From: Dreissena polymorpha
Taxonomy: Eukaryota > Mollusca > Bivalvia > Myida > Dreissenidae
DNA length: 64,000 nt
Assembly (NCBI RefSeq): GCF_020536995.1
Contig: NC_068357.1
Location: forward strand, 150,562,601-150,626,600
Direction of reading: 5' to 3'
The notes under the pieces were generated by a model. That model worked only from the letters and a program-made list of their open reading frames with translations. It was not told where the DNA came from and made no database searches. A program made the position numbers and the translations under genes. Below are positions 21,744-33,939 of the stretch, in pieces (within the stretch, counting starts at the first letter, position 1; the number at the start of each line of letters is the position of its first letter).

Positions 21744-24700
21744 CTGAAACGAATCATATTCAAATAATATTTATAATATGTAAAGACAACGATTGTGTTA
21801 GTAAAGAAGATTAATGCAGACCTATCTCGGCTGGACAGTCAAGTTTTGAGGTCAAATGTCCCAACAATTTTTTTTATAGAATGTCCCGATTGGGACCTGA
21901 AAATTGATGGCATGTATGTCAACAATTGACTCGTGGTTGCATCGGGGATTAAAGTGGCATTGCCCACTTACTACGTGGTAGTGTTCGGACGTTCGTATGT
22001 GGACCTTGCAATGTGTTCGTGTTTTTAGGGGAAATGCATTTGGAACCAAATTTCAAAAGAAATTGTCAGGTACGATACAATAACGACTTATTTCTTTGTA
22101 TACATGTCGTGGGGTTCACCTTTATATTATGTCAAAGGTATTAGGCAAGAGCGTTTTAAAGATAAATGGGATAAGTAAGAATATGACAGTCTTCCACACA
22201 TATATAAAGGATTGTCCTCCATTCATTTTAGGCTGAGTGGAAACGTTTATTTCGGATTTTTTTAATACGAACAGATTTTTGCAAGAGATGTAGATTGCGT
22301 GTCGCTGTCCCCATTTGTTTATTACATGACACTAAAAGTAACGGTCTTTAAATGTGTAGTTGAGATAAAGTTCTCTTAAAAGTTGCACTTAGTCGTCAGA
22401 CCAGTGAACGAAATAAGCATACATTACGTTTAACATTTGCTAAATAGTGTCCATTCGATAAACATGACCGTGAAAACAAGGCAAAGAAAAAAACAGCAAT
22501 TCGTTGAATTTAAATCCCCGGCAAACACAATTTTGTTGAATTATGGGCGCAAAACTTCAAGAATAAAGGGCAATAACTCTTATTTAAGATAGTGTATGGT
22601 TATTGTACATGGCTTTTTCCCCTTTGATATCAATGCACCAATTCAATTCATGGTGAAATCTTGTATAGTATCTGATATATAGCCCTGAACAATTACATCA
22701 TTAACAAAGGCGATAACTCTTATTTTTTAAAAAGTGTAGGGGCATAGACTTGTGCATGGCACTTTTCCTCGTCGATATATTTTGACAAATGAAGTTTCAT
22801 GTTGAAATCTAATATGTTGATATAGAGTTTATAGACCTAAACAGTTTGTTACAGGCGGACAGACAACGCCATGTCCATATTATTCCGCCTTTTGAGGGGG
22901 ATAAAACAACCGAGTTAGAATGTTTTACCTTCTTCTGAGATCTCCTTATCGCCGTTGATGTCAAGCTTATCGAAGCAGTAGTCCACATCCTCGTCTGTGA
23001 GAGCCTCTTCGCTATTCTGTTGCAGGATCTCGCGCAGTTCATCGCGATTTATTGGACCTGCAACGGAGGCAAAAAAGAAACAATAAGAGAAACAATTCCG
23101 AGCCTCCTCGCTGTTTTGTTGCAGGATCTCGCGCAGTTCATCGCGATTTATTGGACCTGCAACGGAGGAAAAAAAGAAACAATATCAGAGAAACCATGCC
23201 GAGCCTCCTCGCTGTTCTATTGCATGACCTCGTAGAGCTCCTCGCGATTAATTGATCCTGTATCCTGAACTACGAAGTGATCTAGACTGGCATACAGATG
23301 TCTATTGAGAATCCAGTATATCACCTCCCTTTTTCGGCGAAGCTGTATACGCCAGCTTTTCACCTTACCTGACCTTTGTAACTGTCCAATAAAATTCAAA
23401 TAAAATTTCCCGCGGCTAGTTCAGAATGAATTGACTTCATTTATCCCATAGGCTGATTTGAGCCTTCCACCGGAACATTGGAAACGTATCCGCGTCTTTG
23501 TAACACTGTTTTACTGCGTGTTCAGCATGAAACATGTTTATCTCTAATGAAAAGGCTTAATAGATAGAACAGTTTTACACTCAATCTTGCACCTTTTATT
23601 TTCAGAGGCAACAGCGTTTATACTTAAAGGCTATGTTCTCATATTTAGTACTGACTTCCATATTCCTGTCAACATGTAAAAGTATAAGAAGCGTGGCCTC
23701 ACTTTAATGCATTGCATCTCAGCCCGCGAGGTATCACGGGTCAGTCTGCGGTTAGTGTGTGGTTTATTCACAGGTCATAGCTGCGTCTTCGAATACGCTT
23801 TGTGCTGACCTGAGTTCGCGGGCAGTAAAAGAATCGTTATATAATATAGACGCTATCCGTGAACTAGGTGAACTGGAATTTTCTTTAGACCAGAAAGATG
23901 TTAAATGAAGATATGCAGCGATAGTATTATGGTATGTCAATAATAGATTCTTAATGTGTTTTCAACAATACCATGATAAATATTATTTTTAATTAATTTA
24001 ACAAGAATTATTCCACTATATTGACTAATGTATTAAGCATGAGCGCGATGATTCTCGATACTGTTAATAATCGAATCAAATAGCAATGCCCGACAAACCA
24101 CTAAAACAGGTTTGTTCGAAGAACGCGCATATAAATATTTTAAATATGTACGGATACTTCGCGTGTGGCCGGTTGACTCATATGTTTAAATTTCACTTCC
24201 ATTCTTCTTTTGGTTTTCTGTTTCGTATCTATAGGTTTATGACCAGCAATACGTAATAATGTAAAATAAGCCGCGAAAACTCCGCGTAACATCCCGTACT
24301 GCGTGTGATGCAGCTAAGAACTGCACAGAAAAAGATATTCGCTATCCTTGATCTCATTTATTGAACTCTTTACCTTTCACAAACTCCAACCACAATCAAC
24401 GCCGTATATCTTTTTTAAAAGATATTTCTTGTTTCTTTTAAGAGGTGGATTATATATCAACAATAGACAATACAATGTGAGTCACTTTAGAGTATGTTCA
24501 AACGCATATCCCCATGGAATAAGGTCATTGTGATTTGTTCCTCCCGTGAATTAGAGGAAAACCAACTTTCGCCAAGTTCAAATAACAACTATATGGGGAA
24601 ATAGCATAAAAACATGGATAAATAAACAAACGTGTACTTATTTGGGTTTTTTTTATGTTGACAATTTATTTAAAACAGTAGAAAGCTTGAAAAATTTGTT

Positions 24701-27535
24701 AAAAACAATAGACAGCATGTTGAATTGTCATTTCGATTGTGCAGATACGGTTTTCATCAATTAAAGGGAGATCATCAAATAAGATGACCACCATTCAAAG
24801 TTACTTCCCGTACATACTCGTTAATATATAAACATGTATCGTTTTTACCCGTCTTTTTCCTGCATTTGCGCAAATCTTCCAAGAAGGTCACTTTTCGTTC
24901 GTTGATAGGCGTCCATTGCTTCTCCATCAAAGCGACCACTTCGTCGAATGAGAGCAGAGAATCGCCTGGAAAAAAACAGTGTATTCCTTGTGCTGGTAAA
25001 GAACACTCAATTGGTTTCAGAGTACAGTATGTATATAATGCTCCACACATGCAGAGTAATTCTGAAGAATGTGTATGTACGCTTGTAAATATGCCCCTTA
25101 TTCATTTAACAACAATGTATCAAACTGAGTGAAATATTTTAAATTTACAACATATTTGTCTACTGAATGTAATAGTGTTACTTTACAACAATTTGGCTAA
25201 CATAAAGAATATTTGTAAATTAACAGTCGGTGCTCAATTAGTTTGTGTGCAACTACCGTTTTTTGTATAGCTGCTTTCACATTTAAAAGGCGACCTTGGT
25301 AATGGTAGAGATGCAATACTTACAGCAGAGTCGACTTTTTTTCCAATGTAAATAGTTTTCCACATTCAACAGTTGTAACCAAACCATGATAACGCCTAAC
25401 CGGCGTGCATGCACCAATTATTTGTATCTTTATTTAAAGGGATCTTTTTACGTTTAGGGTAATTGACAAAATTGAAAAAAGTTGTTTCAGATTCGCAAAT
25501 TTTCGTTTTAGTTATTGTGAGGAAACAGTAATACTGAACATTTACCATGGTCTAATATAGCCATTATATGCATCTTTTGACGATTTTAAAACCTACAAAT
25601 TATAAAGCGTTGCAACGCGAAACGATTGATTATTTGGAGAGTTGCTATATTTTGTGCCACTACGAAGATTGCTTTTATAATGTATAAAATACGTCTAAGA
25701 TGTATGCTCGGCAGAATAGCCGAAAGGGTGAAAGCGTTTTTACTTCAGGACCTCGGCAGGACTCCAAGGGCCACTGGTTCGAAACCTGCTCCTGGCAAAG
25801 TTTTTTTCCTTTTTTAAATTTTATTCTTTATTTTTAACTGCAGCTTTAACGATCAAATGTTTACATTTATCAATAGAAAACATTTAATGAATAACTTCAA
25901 AACATGCCATATTCTGTGAAAAGGGACCTTTATAGTATGTATCCGCATATGTGTTTTTTCTAGCTGCGTGTATCTTTATGACTAATATTGTGTTGCCTAG
26001 CTGCGTGTATACTACTTTTTGGTTAAAATGCGTTTATACTACTGCATTTATCTAGCTGTGTATTTCTACAACTCTATTTGCAATTGCTTGGGTCCGTACT
26101 ACTTATTGTATCTATCTGTGTGTCCATGTACGTATTGTCCCCTACCGGTTTCACCGGAGGGGACTTATGGTTTTCGCTCTGTGTGTCCGTCGGTCCGTCA
26201 GTCTGTCACACTTTTCTGGATCCTGCGATAACTTTGAAAGTTCTTCATATTTTTTCATGTTTCTTGAAACATGGACAGATGGCAATATGGAGATTATGCA
26301 CGTCATTTCATTTTGTTCCTACGTCAAGAATTCTTGTTGCTATGGCAACAAATATACTAGAAATACTGCTGAAAATGGTGGATCCTGCACACTTTTCTGG
26401 ATCCTGCGACAACTTTAAAAGTTATTAATATTTTTTCATGAAACTTGCAACATGGATAGATGGCAATACAGAAATTATGCACTTTATTTCATTTTGTTCC
26501 TACGTCAAAAATTGTGGTTGCTATGGCAAACAAAAAAATCTAAAAATGGTGGAATTTCTGACAATGGTGGAGCCGGTAGGGGACCATATTGCTTGACAAT
26601 AGCCTTGTTTTTCTCTTGTTGTTTTTATCTCCACTGGTGTTAGCTGTTTTTCAAGACGCCGTCTCTATTCTACTATTTTTGTCCAGTTGTGTTAACCTAT
26701 ACTAACTGTCTAGCTGCGTGAACTTCAACTTACTGTCTTTATCTGGCTGCGTAAACTTCTACTTTTAGTCTTTATCTATCTGAGTGAAACTCTACTTACT
26801 GCCTTTATCTAGCTGAGTGAAACTCTACTTACTGCCTTTATCTAGCTGAGTGAAACTCTACTTACTGCCTTTATCTAGCTGAGTGAAACTCTACTTACTG
26901 TCTTTATCAAGCTGAGTGAAGAGCTCGCAGGCAGCCTTTGTGGTTGGGGCGAGGTAGTACTTGTAGCAGAGGCGCTTGAAGTTTTCAAGGTCCATCGTCT
27001 TCTGGCCACCTGAGTAGTCGTAAAACGTGCCTACGGAGACAGTATGGTTAGATGTGAATCAGTTTGGTTGACCAGGAAACGGAACGAATATTAACGTTTA
27101 ACGTTTGCAAAATTTCTCAAATATATTTTCATTATATTTAGTCTAATTATGTTTGCATTATATTAATATGATGCATAATACAAATATGTTCGTGCATCAT
27201 AATAAAAGACCAGTAAAATGAACGAATACACATGTTTAAACTGTCTATCAAACATCTCTGTTACATGAAAGATAATAACATTTACCGGTATATTAATTTG
27301 TTTTATAACACAAATCCATGCTTTTTTGGAATTTGCAAATTAAGAAGTTTTCCAATATAAACATTATATCAATAAGTTGCAATTCGTATTCCAATACTGT
27401 GAATTATTAAATAATTTTGATTCATTTCTTTCCTTGTTCAGAGCTTTGTATAAACGAAATTGAAACAGTTTTACTCTAAGTGATTTATGTATTACCTTCA
27501 AGCTTCTTTTTGGACGGAAGCTTCGCAAAGTCTCC
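20998..27535 (-). CDS. calmodulin-like EF-hand protein with disordered KEKE/RS/acidic tail
   Basis: Exons in order on the - strand: 27535-27496, 27030-26899, 24965-24849, 23057-22929, 21743-20998. All junctions are GT-AG and in phase. Four EF-hand units: EF1 is degenerate (around GGQKTMDLENF). EF2 is built across a splice junction as DKDSDSLLSFDE with acidic residues at 1, 3, 5 and 12. EF3 is degenerate (KKTGGPINRDEL). EF4, DINGDKEISEEE, is canonical. So probably two Ca2+ sites. After EF4 the last exon encodes some 230 residues of low complexity: KKDEKKDK runs, an RS-like part and an E-rich end. Such tails mediate weak protein or RNA contacts; a Ca2+-sensor role is an inference. The upstream exon begins in phase 0, so the ATG lies further up and was not found. 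Confidence 0.85.
22929..23057 (-). CDS. EF-hand gene, exon 4 (EF3 and EF4 loop)
   Basis: Acceptor CCGTTGCAG before 23057; donor GTAAAA after 22929; phase 1 both sides. It reads PINRDELREILQQN, then TDEDVDYCFDKLDINGDK. The EF4 loop has D1, N3, D5, E7, I8 and E12. Two further copies of its acceptor and first ~60 bp lie just upstream. Confidence 0.9.
22955..23270 (-). repeat. 99-101 bp tandem triplication of acceptor plus exon start
   Basis: Acceptor and exon-start copies begin at 23057, 23156 and 23257. Copies 1 and 2 are nearly identical; copy 3 is diverged and carries a stop. Only copy 1 continues into the full exon 4. Confidence 0.85.
23270..24848. other. intron 3 of the EF-hand gene
   Basis: AT-rich with scattered GC. 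I see no repeat with clear ends and no further exon. A pyrimidine-rich tract near 24400 has no exon after it. Confidence 0.4.
24849..24965 (-). CDS. EF-hand gene, exon 3 (second half of EF2)
   Basis: Acceptor TTTTTTCCAG before 24965; donor GTAAAA after 24849; phase 1 both sides. It reads DSLLSFDEVVALMEKQW through KVTFLEDLRKCRKKT. With the AG of the previous exon it completes the loop D-K-D-S-D-S-L-L-S-F-D-E. Confidence 0.85.
25438..25929 (+). mobile_element. TTAA-flanked tRNA-bearing TIR element, copy 2
   Basis: Left end AGGGATCTTTTTACG after TTAA (25434-25437); right end CTGTGAAAAGGGACCT before TTAT. A tRNA-Leu-like cassette lies at about 25706-25798, with A box tagccgaaaggg and B box ggttcgaaac, then 'tttttttcc'. 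The left arm contains 'gcgttgcaacgcgaaacg', shared by all copies. Confidence 0.75.
25955..26898 (-). repeat. 33-bp donor-site array, decayed at one end
   Basis: Next to exon 2, four near-perfect 33-bp units each contain the exon end and donor (GTAAGTAGAGTTTCACTCAG) with GT at 26898, 26865, 26832 and 26799. Further away (26640-26766 and 25955-26137) are increasingly diverged units (ctagctgcgtg / cttactgtctttatc). The array is split by a dispersed element at about 26138-26615. Confidence 0.8.
26138..26615. mobile_element. dispersed element with a duplicated ~200-bp core
   Basis: Starts 'tgtcccctaccggtttcacc' and ends 'ggagccggtaggggacca', an inverted repeat of the start. Inside, 'cacttttctggatcctgcga' occurs twice about 190 bp apart. 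It interrupts the 33-bp array. Non-coding. Confidence 0.55.
26899..27030 (-). CDS. EF-hand gene, exon 2 (EF1 and first half of EF2)
   Basis: Acceptor CTCCGTAG before 27030; donor GTAAGTAG after 26899. It reads TFYDYSGGQKTMDLENF through CELFTQLDKD plus one base. The EF2 loop is interrupted by the intron after its third residue. Its last bases and donor are repeated many times downstream in the intron. Confidence 0.85.
27496..27535 (-). CDS. EF-hand gene, exon 1 seen (40 nt)
   Basis: Acceptor TTTTTCCAG precedes 27535 and donor GTAATA follows 27496. It reads GDFAKLPSKKKLE plus one base, lysine-rich, before EF1. It enters in phase 0, so at least one 5' exon with the start codon is missing. Confidence 0.7.
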
Positions 27536-28019
27536 CTGGAAAAAGAATGAATAAAACATGCCACAGCACAGGGACATATTAAGGTTTGAAACGGAATATG
27601 TCATCGAATATAAATACAATCGATTTTAGTTGATGGTGCTCGTTTCTTCGAGTTTTTTTTTTCTTAGCAACACATTTGGTATTTGAGGGAAACAATCAGG
27701 GTATCCATCATTTTACGAACATGCTTTTCAAGACATTGTGCATAGGGATGGTAAATTAATCGCATCGTATTTAATATATTAATTTACAATTAATCTGTTG
27801 TCAATTTGATCAACAACAAATGCTAAAAATGGGATTCTATACACAAAAAATCGTTCATAGAGCATGGAGTCGAACATTGGAACATAACTTTACAAGTAAC
27901 GTCAAAAGTGCAGTCTTTTCTATGCCTATCTTAAAAGGAGTGTACTGCATCCAGACTTCTATTCAGCAATTTATTAAACTTTTGTGTCCAATAACATTTT
28001 AAAGAAAATATGTACATGT

Positions 28020-28170
28020 ACGTTGCATAGCTCCGAATGAACCATAAATATCCATCTATTTTTTAATTGACAGAGGCGCGATGGGACGAATATTGTATCC
28101 TAGCAACTCTCAAAAACGCAAAGCAGAGGTGCGGTGGGACGAATATTGTATCCTAGCTAGCACCTCTCGA
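28020..28170. repeat. 53-bp direct repeat before a MITE
   Basis: The phrase 'gggacgaatattgtatccta' with preceding 'agaggYgcgRt' occurs at about 28074 and 28127. Confidence 0.6.
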
Positions 28171-28702
28171 TAACCCCCCGTTCACACATAGACGCCGTTT
28201 CTACTACGATCAAAGTGTGGCCGAAAACGTGGCCGATCGTGACAAATCGCAGGAGAAACGTAGTGGAGTCTTCATAAGCGCAGTATGATCGCGGTAGAGT
28301 CTTTATGATCGGAGAGCTCTACGCTCTCGCCACGCATATTTTGAACATGCTCAAAACAAGCGTAACGGGATCGTGGCCAACAAGAATCGGCGTAGAGTCG
28401 TAAAAAGATCGTAGTAGAAGCGCCGTAATCGTACAGGCAGCGGGGAAGCATTGTGGAGAGATCTTCATGATCGTAGTGAAAGCGCAGTAAAAGCTCTGAG
28501 TAGCGTCGTAATATGATCTTGAATGTCGCGGCAGTAAACGCAGTAAGCGTTTGACGTAGGGGCATCGTAGAACGGTCGAAATGAACCATAATTTTCTAAA
28601 TTGCTCGATTAAGACTCCGATCGGCCTCGATCCTTTTTGTCAGATCGTGGCTTGATCGGGATGATCGTCGTAAAGTCGCAGCTATGTATGAACGGGGGAT
28701 TA
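28171..28702. mobile_element. MITE with TAAYCCCCCGTTCA ends
   Basis: Ends TAACCCCCCGTTCACACATAG (shortened match) and, inverted, TAATCCCCCGTTCATACATAG. The interior is rich in 'gatcg' and 'cgtag' words. No clear target duplication and no protein; the 105-codon - frame inside it is chance. Confidence 0.6.
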
Positions 28703-29954
28703 CACAAAAACATCATCGGCTTATTCTGATACACTAAATCAACCAAATACCCAGGTATTCATTATAATATGAACAAATATTACATGATTATACGCAGGTA
28801 CTAGAATATTATTGAAATGAATACGATGTTAAAATATGTATCACATAGCTTTCTTAAAGATTTTGGCGATCGTTAACTTTAATATCACCACTTTTCCCAA
28901 TGAATGAACAACATTCTTACTATTGTGCGATTTTTTACATGTATTGCAAACCTGTGTTGCATTGAGACTAATAAAAATGATATATTGGAACTGTGCGCTC
29001 AATACTTGACTTATTAAATAGATCATGACGCTGAATATTTGCTTCAAGAAGAAACACGTGTTATTAAATTGCCGACGACAACTTAAGGCGTACTATAAAT
29101 ATTTGATCAAAATCAATAACAAATTTTCACAGAATTACGAGATTTCAATTATTGGCCATTGAAATCATACCTAAATCGACCTTAAGTGACGGGTACACTT
29201 AAGAAATGTTCGATTTCAAAGATCGATTAATGACGCTTTTGTTGGTTCAATAACTTTCAAACAATAAATGATTGGTCCGATTTAATAAAAAGTACTCCCG
29301 CGTGGCCAATAGAAGAAACTGGCAATTGGAATCAACATGTGCGTTCAATGTATTAAAATACACACAAAAATGCGAGTGTTCTGATTTTCAGCTTAGCGGA
29401 TTATTGGTATGTGACATTGTATACAAATTTGAAAACTTTAAAACTTAAACAGTTTATTCAACCATAATGTGCTACGCCAGTGTTACGCGCAACAAAACAT
29501 TCCAATTCCGATAGTATTCCAACACATTCTGTCCTTAATGCTTAGAGGTGTCCGGATTTGATTCACGGTCAACTACTGTCGAGATTCAATTACTCTTCAT
29601 CGAATGTTCTGATCGTATTATCTTTTTTTAAATACAATTTACACGTATATGATTATAAAACGTTTTAAGAGAAACTGTTGTTTTTAGTTGTTCTTTTAAT
29701 TTGGTATTCGCATTCTTTTACAGACATTTGGCCTTATGGTATTTGAGTTCCATAAGATAGTGGGGGCATGTAAGAAGTCTCTCATTTAGAAGCCTTTCAT
29801 ATGCCGCGTGAGAATGTCTTAATTAAATATACATTGGCATAGTTGTTCACCTCGCACGGTGGTATCGATTTCATCAGTTTATAAATTCACGATTTAGTGC
29901 CATGGTGGTTTGCGTATCACTAATGAGAAGCACAATATCATCGCAATACATGCT
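28703..29954. other. no recognisable feature
   Basis: AT-rich sequence without repeats, open frames or splice-bounded exons that I can support. It could contain the missing 5' exon of the EF-hand gene. Confidence 0.4.
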
Positions 29955-30166
29955 TTAACTCTTTCAGTGCGGGAACCGAATTTGGAAGGACTTTGCAAAC
30001 AGTTTGTATCCAGATGAGACGCCACAGAACGTGGCGTCTCATCAGGATCCAAACTGTTTGCTATTCTGATAGTATTCTGTGAAACAAATCGTAGAAAATG
30101 CTAATTTTAGAAATTCAGCAGACGACATTTTAGCAGATGACAAATTTCCCAGCTTGCAAAGGGTTA
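29955..30166. mobile_element. TTAA-ended hairpin MITE
   Basis: Ends TTAACTCTTTCAG and, inverted, TTAACCCTTTGCAAG. The centre (29996-30060) is a long stem: CAAACAGTTTG ... GATGAGACGCCAC, agaac loop, GTGGCGTCTCATC ... CAAACTGTTTG. A member of the family also seen at 39508, 44695 and 51290. Confidence 0.75.
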
Positions 30167-30167
30167 A

Positions 30168-31153
30168 TAAGAATAATCATAATAGAAGCGAAGTTGTCGC
30201 TGAACATATGATATGGGTATTCAGCAATACATTAGGATAATTTACATTAGTATTCATATATTGAAATGGTTAGTGCGTTATTTCAATAAACAATTAATAC
30301 AAAAAGAGATCGTATTATCAATAATGGCGACGATGCGCGTTTGTTTACTCACTTTTAATCAAACTAAAACTTATAATGTAATACGGGCGCTTTTGGTATT
30401 GCACTGATAATGTACCTTCTGATGTTGCTAGAATGTGTATGACTTCCTTTGCATTAATCGAGTCAATACTTTATTGGTAATTGTTCGAATCATATTGGGA
30501 AACAACTGCAATAATGCGAATAAAGTACGTAAAACTCCGTTCCAATGTTTTCACTGTATGATTTTCTCCGTGTATAAAAATTACCAAAGCACACACCATT
30601 CAAACAGAAAATGCGTAGATTAAGTTATGGATGAGATAAATAAATGGAACCTTTCTAGAAAAATGGCATTCGCTTAAAACGTCATCAAATTATGAAAATT
30701 ACACGAATGAGGTTTCAAAAACAGCAAAATTATTGACCATTTACGCCCCGTAGTAACATTTCAATACATGTACAGTTTATATTTACGAATAAATAAAAGT
30801 TTGTACGATGGCCAAGTTTTTATTATAAGAAACATAATCCATGTACCATTTTAATAAAATAATGCTTTTTATAGGAAACTTTGCCATTTCAATTCAAAAT
30901 GTGACCTTAATCGTTACGAAATAGGCTTAAATGGAGAGTTATTAAGCGTAACATTTGTAGACAATAGTACATTCAACGACCGATTGATCACTTTATTTGG
31001 AGAGAAACATTGAATGAACAACCAACAGAAAGATTTATCGATCTAAATTTAAGACATTCACAATACATTACAATTATATTGAAGTTAATACCAGCTAGAT
31101 CTAAATTATTAAATACGTAGAAATTTTAACAAAACAAAACGTTTCCGTTACGA
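30168..31153. other. no recognisable feature
   Basis: AT-rich, low complexity in places; no exon, array or bounded repeat seen. Confidence 0.4.
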
Positions 31154-31157
31154 TTAA

Positions 31158-31666
31158 AGGGGCCTTTTCACAGATTTTGGCATTTTTTAACTTATTCATT
31201 AAATGCTTTATATTGATAAATATAAACATTGGATCGTAAAAGCTTCAGTAAAAAATCAAGAATAAAATCAAAAAAAGGAAAAGAACATTGCCCGGAGCAG
31301 GTTTCGAACCAGTGACCCCTGGAGTCCTGCCAGAGTCCTGAAGTAAAAACGCTTTAGCCTACTGAGCTATTCCGCCGAGTACACAAACTGAACGTATTTT
31401 ATACCTTATATAAGCAATCTTCGTAGTTTCACAAAATTTAACGACAAAAACAGAACTCTCCGAATTATTCAATCGTTTCGCGTTGCAACGCTTTATAATT
31501 TTGAGGTTTTAAAATCGTCAAAAGATGCATATTATGGCTATATTAGACCATGGTAAATGTTCAGTATTACTGTTTCCTCACAAATATCATAACTAAAACG
31601 AAAATTTGCAAATCTGAAACAACTTTTTTCAATTTTGTCAATTTACCAAAGCGTGAAAAGATCCCT
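31158..31666 (-). mobile_element. TTAA-flanked tRNA-bearing TIR element, copy 3 (best preserved)
   Basis: Exact TTAA on both sides (31154-31157 and 31667-31670). Ends AGGGGCCTTTTCACAG and inverted AGGGATCTTTTCACGC. On the - strand the tRNA-Leu-like cassette has A box tagctcagtagg and B box ggttcgaaac (about 31376-31288). Full length 509 bp, so this serves as the family reference in the window. Confidence 0.8.
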
Positions 31667-31670
31667 TTAA

Positions 31671-32862
31671 TATAATAATAAGCACTGCAAGTCTATATCG
31701 ACATGCTCATAAAATGCTCGATAACAATCAAAATATTTACTAGTAAGTATATCGATTTACTAAATGGTTACCGGTATGTTAAATTGAAAACACAATACTA
31801 TCATAAGTTAATCGTATCAAATGTTAATTATATATTATTTGCACATACCATTTTGTGTTTCTGCAGTAGTAGGTGATCACAAACAAAATGCAAGTATTAT
31901 GCAGTATATCAAAATAATCCACCGTGTCTGCTAAGCGCTTAATTAAGTTTCAATAATGTTCGTCTGCTACCCGTTTCCGTTTATCGAAACATGTGCTCGT
32001 GGCGTCTTGACGACAATGTTTGTTTACATCGGTCGTCTGCTACTTGTGACGCTCTTTAAATTTCACCACCCACAAGGACAATTTTACTTCAATTTCAATA
32101 GATCACGCGTAAACGCTCCAGGGACTTTAAACAATTTGATAAATATGAATTTCGGTAGGTGTTTCGAAATAGTTGCATGAATCTCCGTCGTCTGATTTAC
32201 GTGGATTAACTCGACATTTTGAACGAGAGATATACAAATAACGGAGTTGGCTTACTGCCCCCGATCGCTGATGGATCAGTATTCAATTTGTTTTATACAA
32301 ATAGCAATGCATAAAATGCATTCTTTCAAAATTCGTTTACTCAAGTGGGTTCTTAAAAAAGGCGAAATTGATTAAATCGATTTTTGGCGTAGCTGTCTAA
32401 TCCAGTATTTCAACTCAATAGAGCTCTACAAAGAGTCAATAAAGTGTTCGAGAACTTTTCCGCCAGAAGGTCCGAATGAAAAACTAGAAGTCTTTCCTTA
32501 GTTTAATCACATACCATTAGCAAAATAGGAAACGGTCTGTCCATTTTTCAAAATGTATTAAATTATAATGTGAACAAGAGCTGTGTTTGTGAAACGCCAT
32601 ATCCTCTTCTGCACTTTGAAGCCGAGCAACAGTTATTTATAAGACAAACGCCCGTCGCCTCGGCAAAAATAAATTGACCGGAGATACTCGAAGTTGATCT
32701 GTAAGTCATGTTAGTATCCTTACAAACATAAAGCAGGTCATTATATGCAAGCGTTTCGTAAAAGGTTCCGGAAAACTATTATTTCACCCAATGTCAGTAA
32801 CTTTTCCTAAAATCAATGGACCGGAACGAAAATCTAACTTGATCTGAAGTCTTGCATATAGA
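31671..32862. other. mostly unrecognised, one repeat fragment
   Basis: A fragment starting 'aacaagagctgtgtttgtga' at 32573 resembles the start of the bivalve composite elements at 51434 and 56039. The 74-codon + frame at 31956 has no support. Confidence 0.35.
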
Positions 32863-33268
32863 CTCAGAAGGGGTAATCACATGACAAACAAGATGGCGAC
32901 GTCAAAGCCAAGAAAGGTATTTTTCACCGGTTTATATCCTTTATTACTTGTATTAATTGTTTAATTTTCCAGCCATATCAGCAAGAAAGTGTTTAGAGTT
33001 TATTTTGTATGAATATTCTCTCTTTACTCGCTATAAATTTCCTTAGCGGGAGCTGTAATTTTGTGACCCGCTAAGAAATGTTGCAGCGAGTAATTCGAGC
33101 TAAAGAGCGATATAGATACGATATAAACGTTTGTATATGCCACGCTATGGCTGGAATGTGAGCGGCATAGAAACAATTAAAAAAAGTAATACAGGATATA
33201 AAATGGCGAAAATACCTTTCTCGGCATGGACGTCACCACCATGTTGTTCAGAGATTACCCCCTCTGAG
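32863..33268. mobile_element. TIR element at the left edge of duplicated module 1
   Basis: Ends CTCAGAAGGGGTAATC and inverted CTCAGAGGGGGTAATC, followed on each side by 'atggygacgtc' and 'gagaaaggtattttt'-like arms, so the inverted homology runs for about 70 bp. A relative lies at 43263-43682 at the edge of module 2. Confidence 0.65.
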
Positions 33269-33939
33269 AGAATCACACTCACCAAATATTAAGTCAATAT
33301 CTGCAAGCGGTAGGGAAAAAACTTCGGCAATGGAATGCCGGACGGACAGATGGACGGGCAGTCAGACTGCCGTATTCGATCCTGTCGGGGCATACAAAAT
33401 GATTGGCAGTATTTGTAATAAAGTTTTTAGCAGAGACGATATATACCATTGTGAAATCTCCACTATTTCATTGGGATTAATTAAGCTGGTCCCAACTTGT
33501 TTTAACAAATAATAGTCTTCGTTGGGCGTGTTCATTCTCGGGACAGGGTCTCCGATAAGATTGAAAACTACGTTCGCAATCATTTAATGCATGTGGATGT
33601 ATTGAATGCAGCAAAGAATTGTTCAGAAAACAAATCCGCGACATTAGTCATAAATCTTTGTTATAATTGACGATCTTTTTACACAACAAAAACCAATTAA
33701 CATCAAATCCAGGTCATAAATCTTGGTTTTTATTTACGATCTTTTTCCACCAAGAACCAAAAAACATCAACGCCATGCACCTTTTTAAAAGACTTTTCTT
33801 GTTCATAGTTAAAATAAAGTTTAAAACGTGTTTATATATATATATATCTTTGTTTGATATATTTAGCATTATTCCATTCACATCAACGTTGATTCATGTA
33901 ATCTTTGTTTTATCGAATGACAAATTCAGATAAAGACAA

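Noticed and set aside
24400-24533. Possible first exon of the EF-hand gene or another gene
   Set aside because: No start codon with a donor in the required phase on the - strand.
28272-28589. 105-codon - frame
   Set aside because: Lies wholly inside a MITE and is arginine/leucine-rich by base composition.
31956-32180. 74-codon + frame with a hydrophobic start
   Set aside because: No splice context, domain or neighbour to support it.
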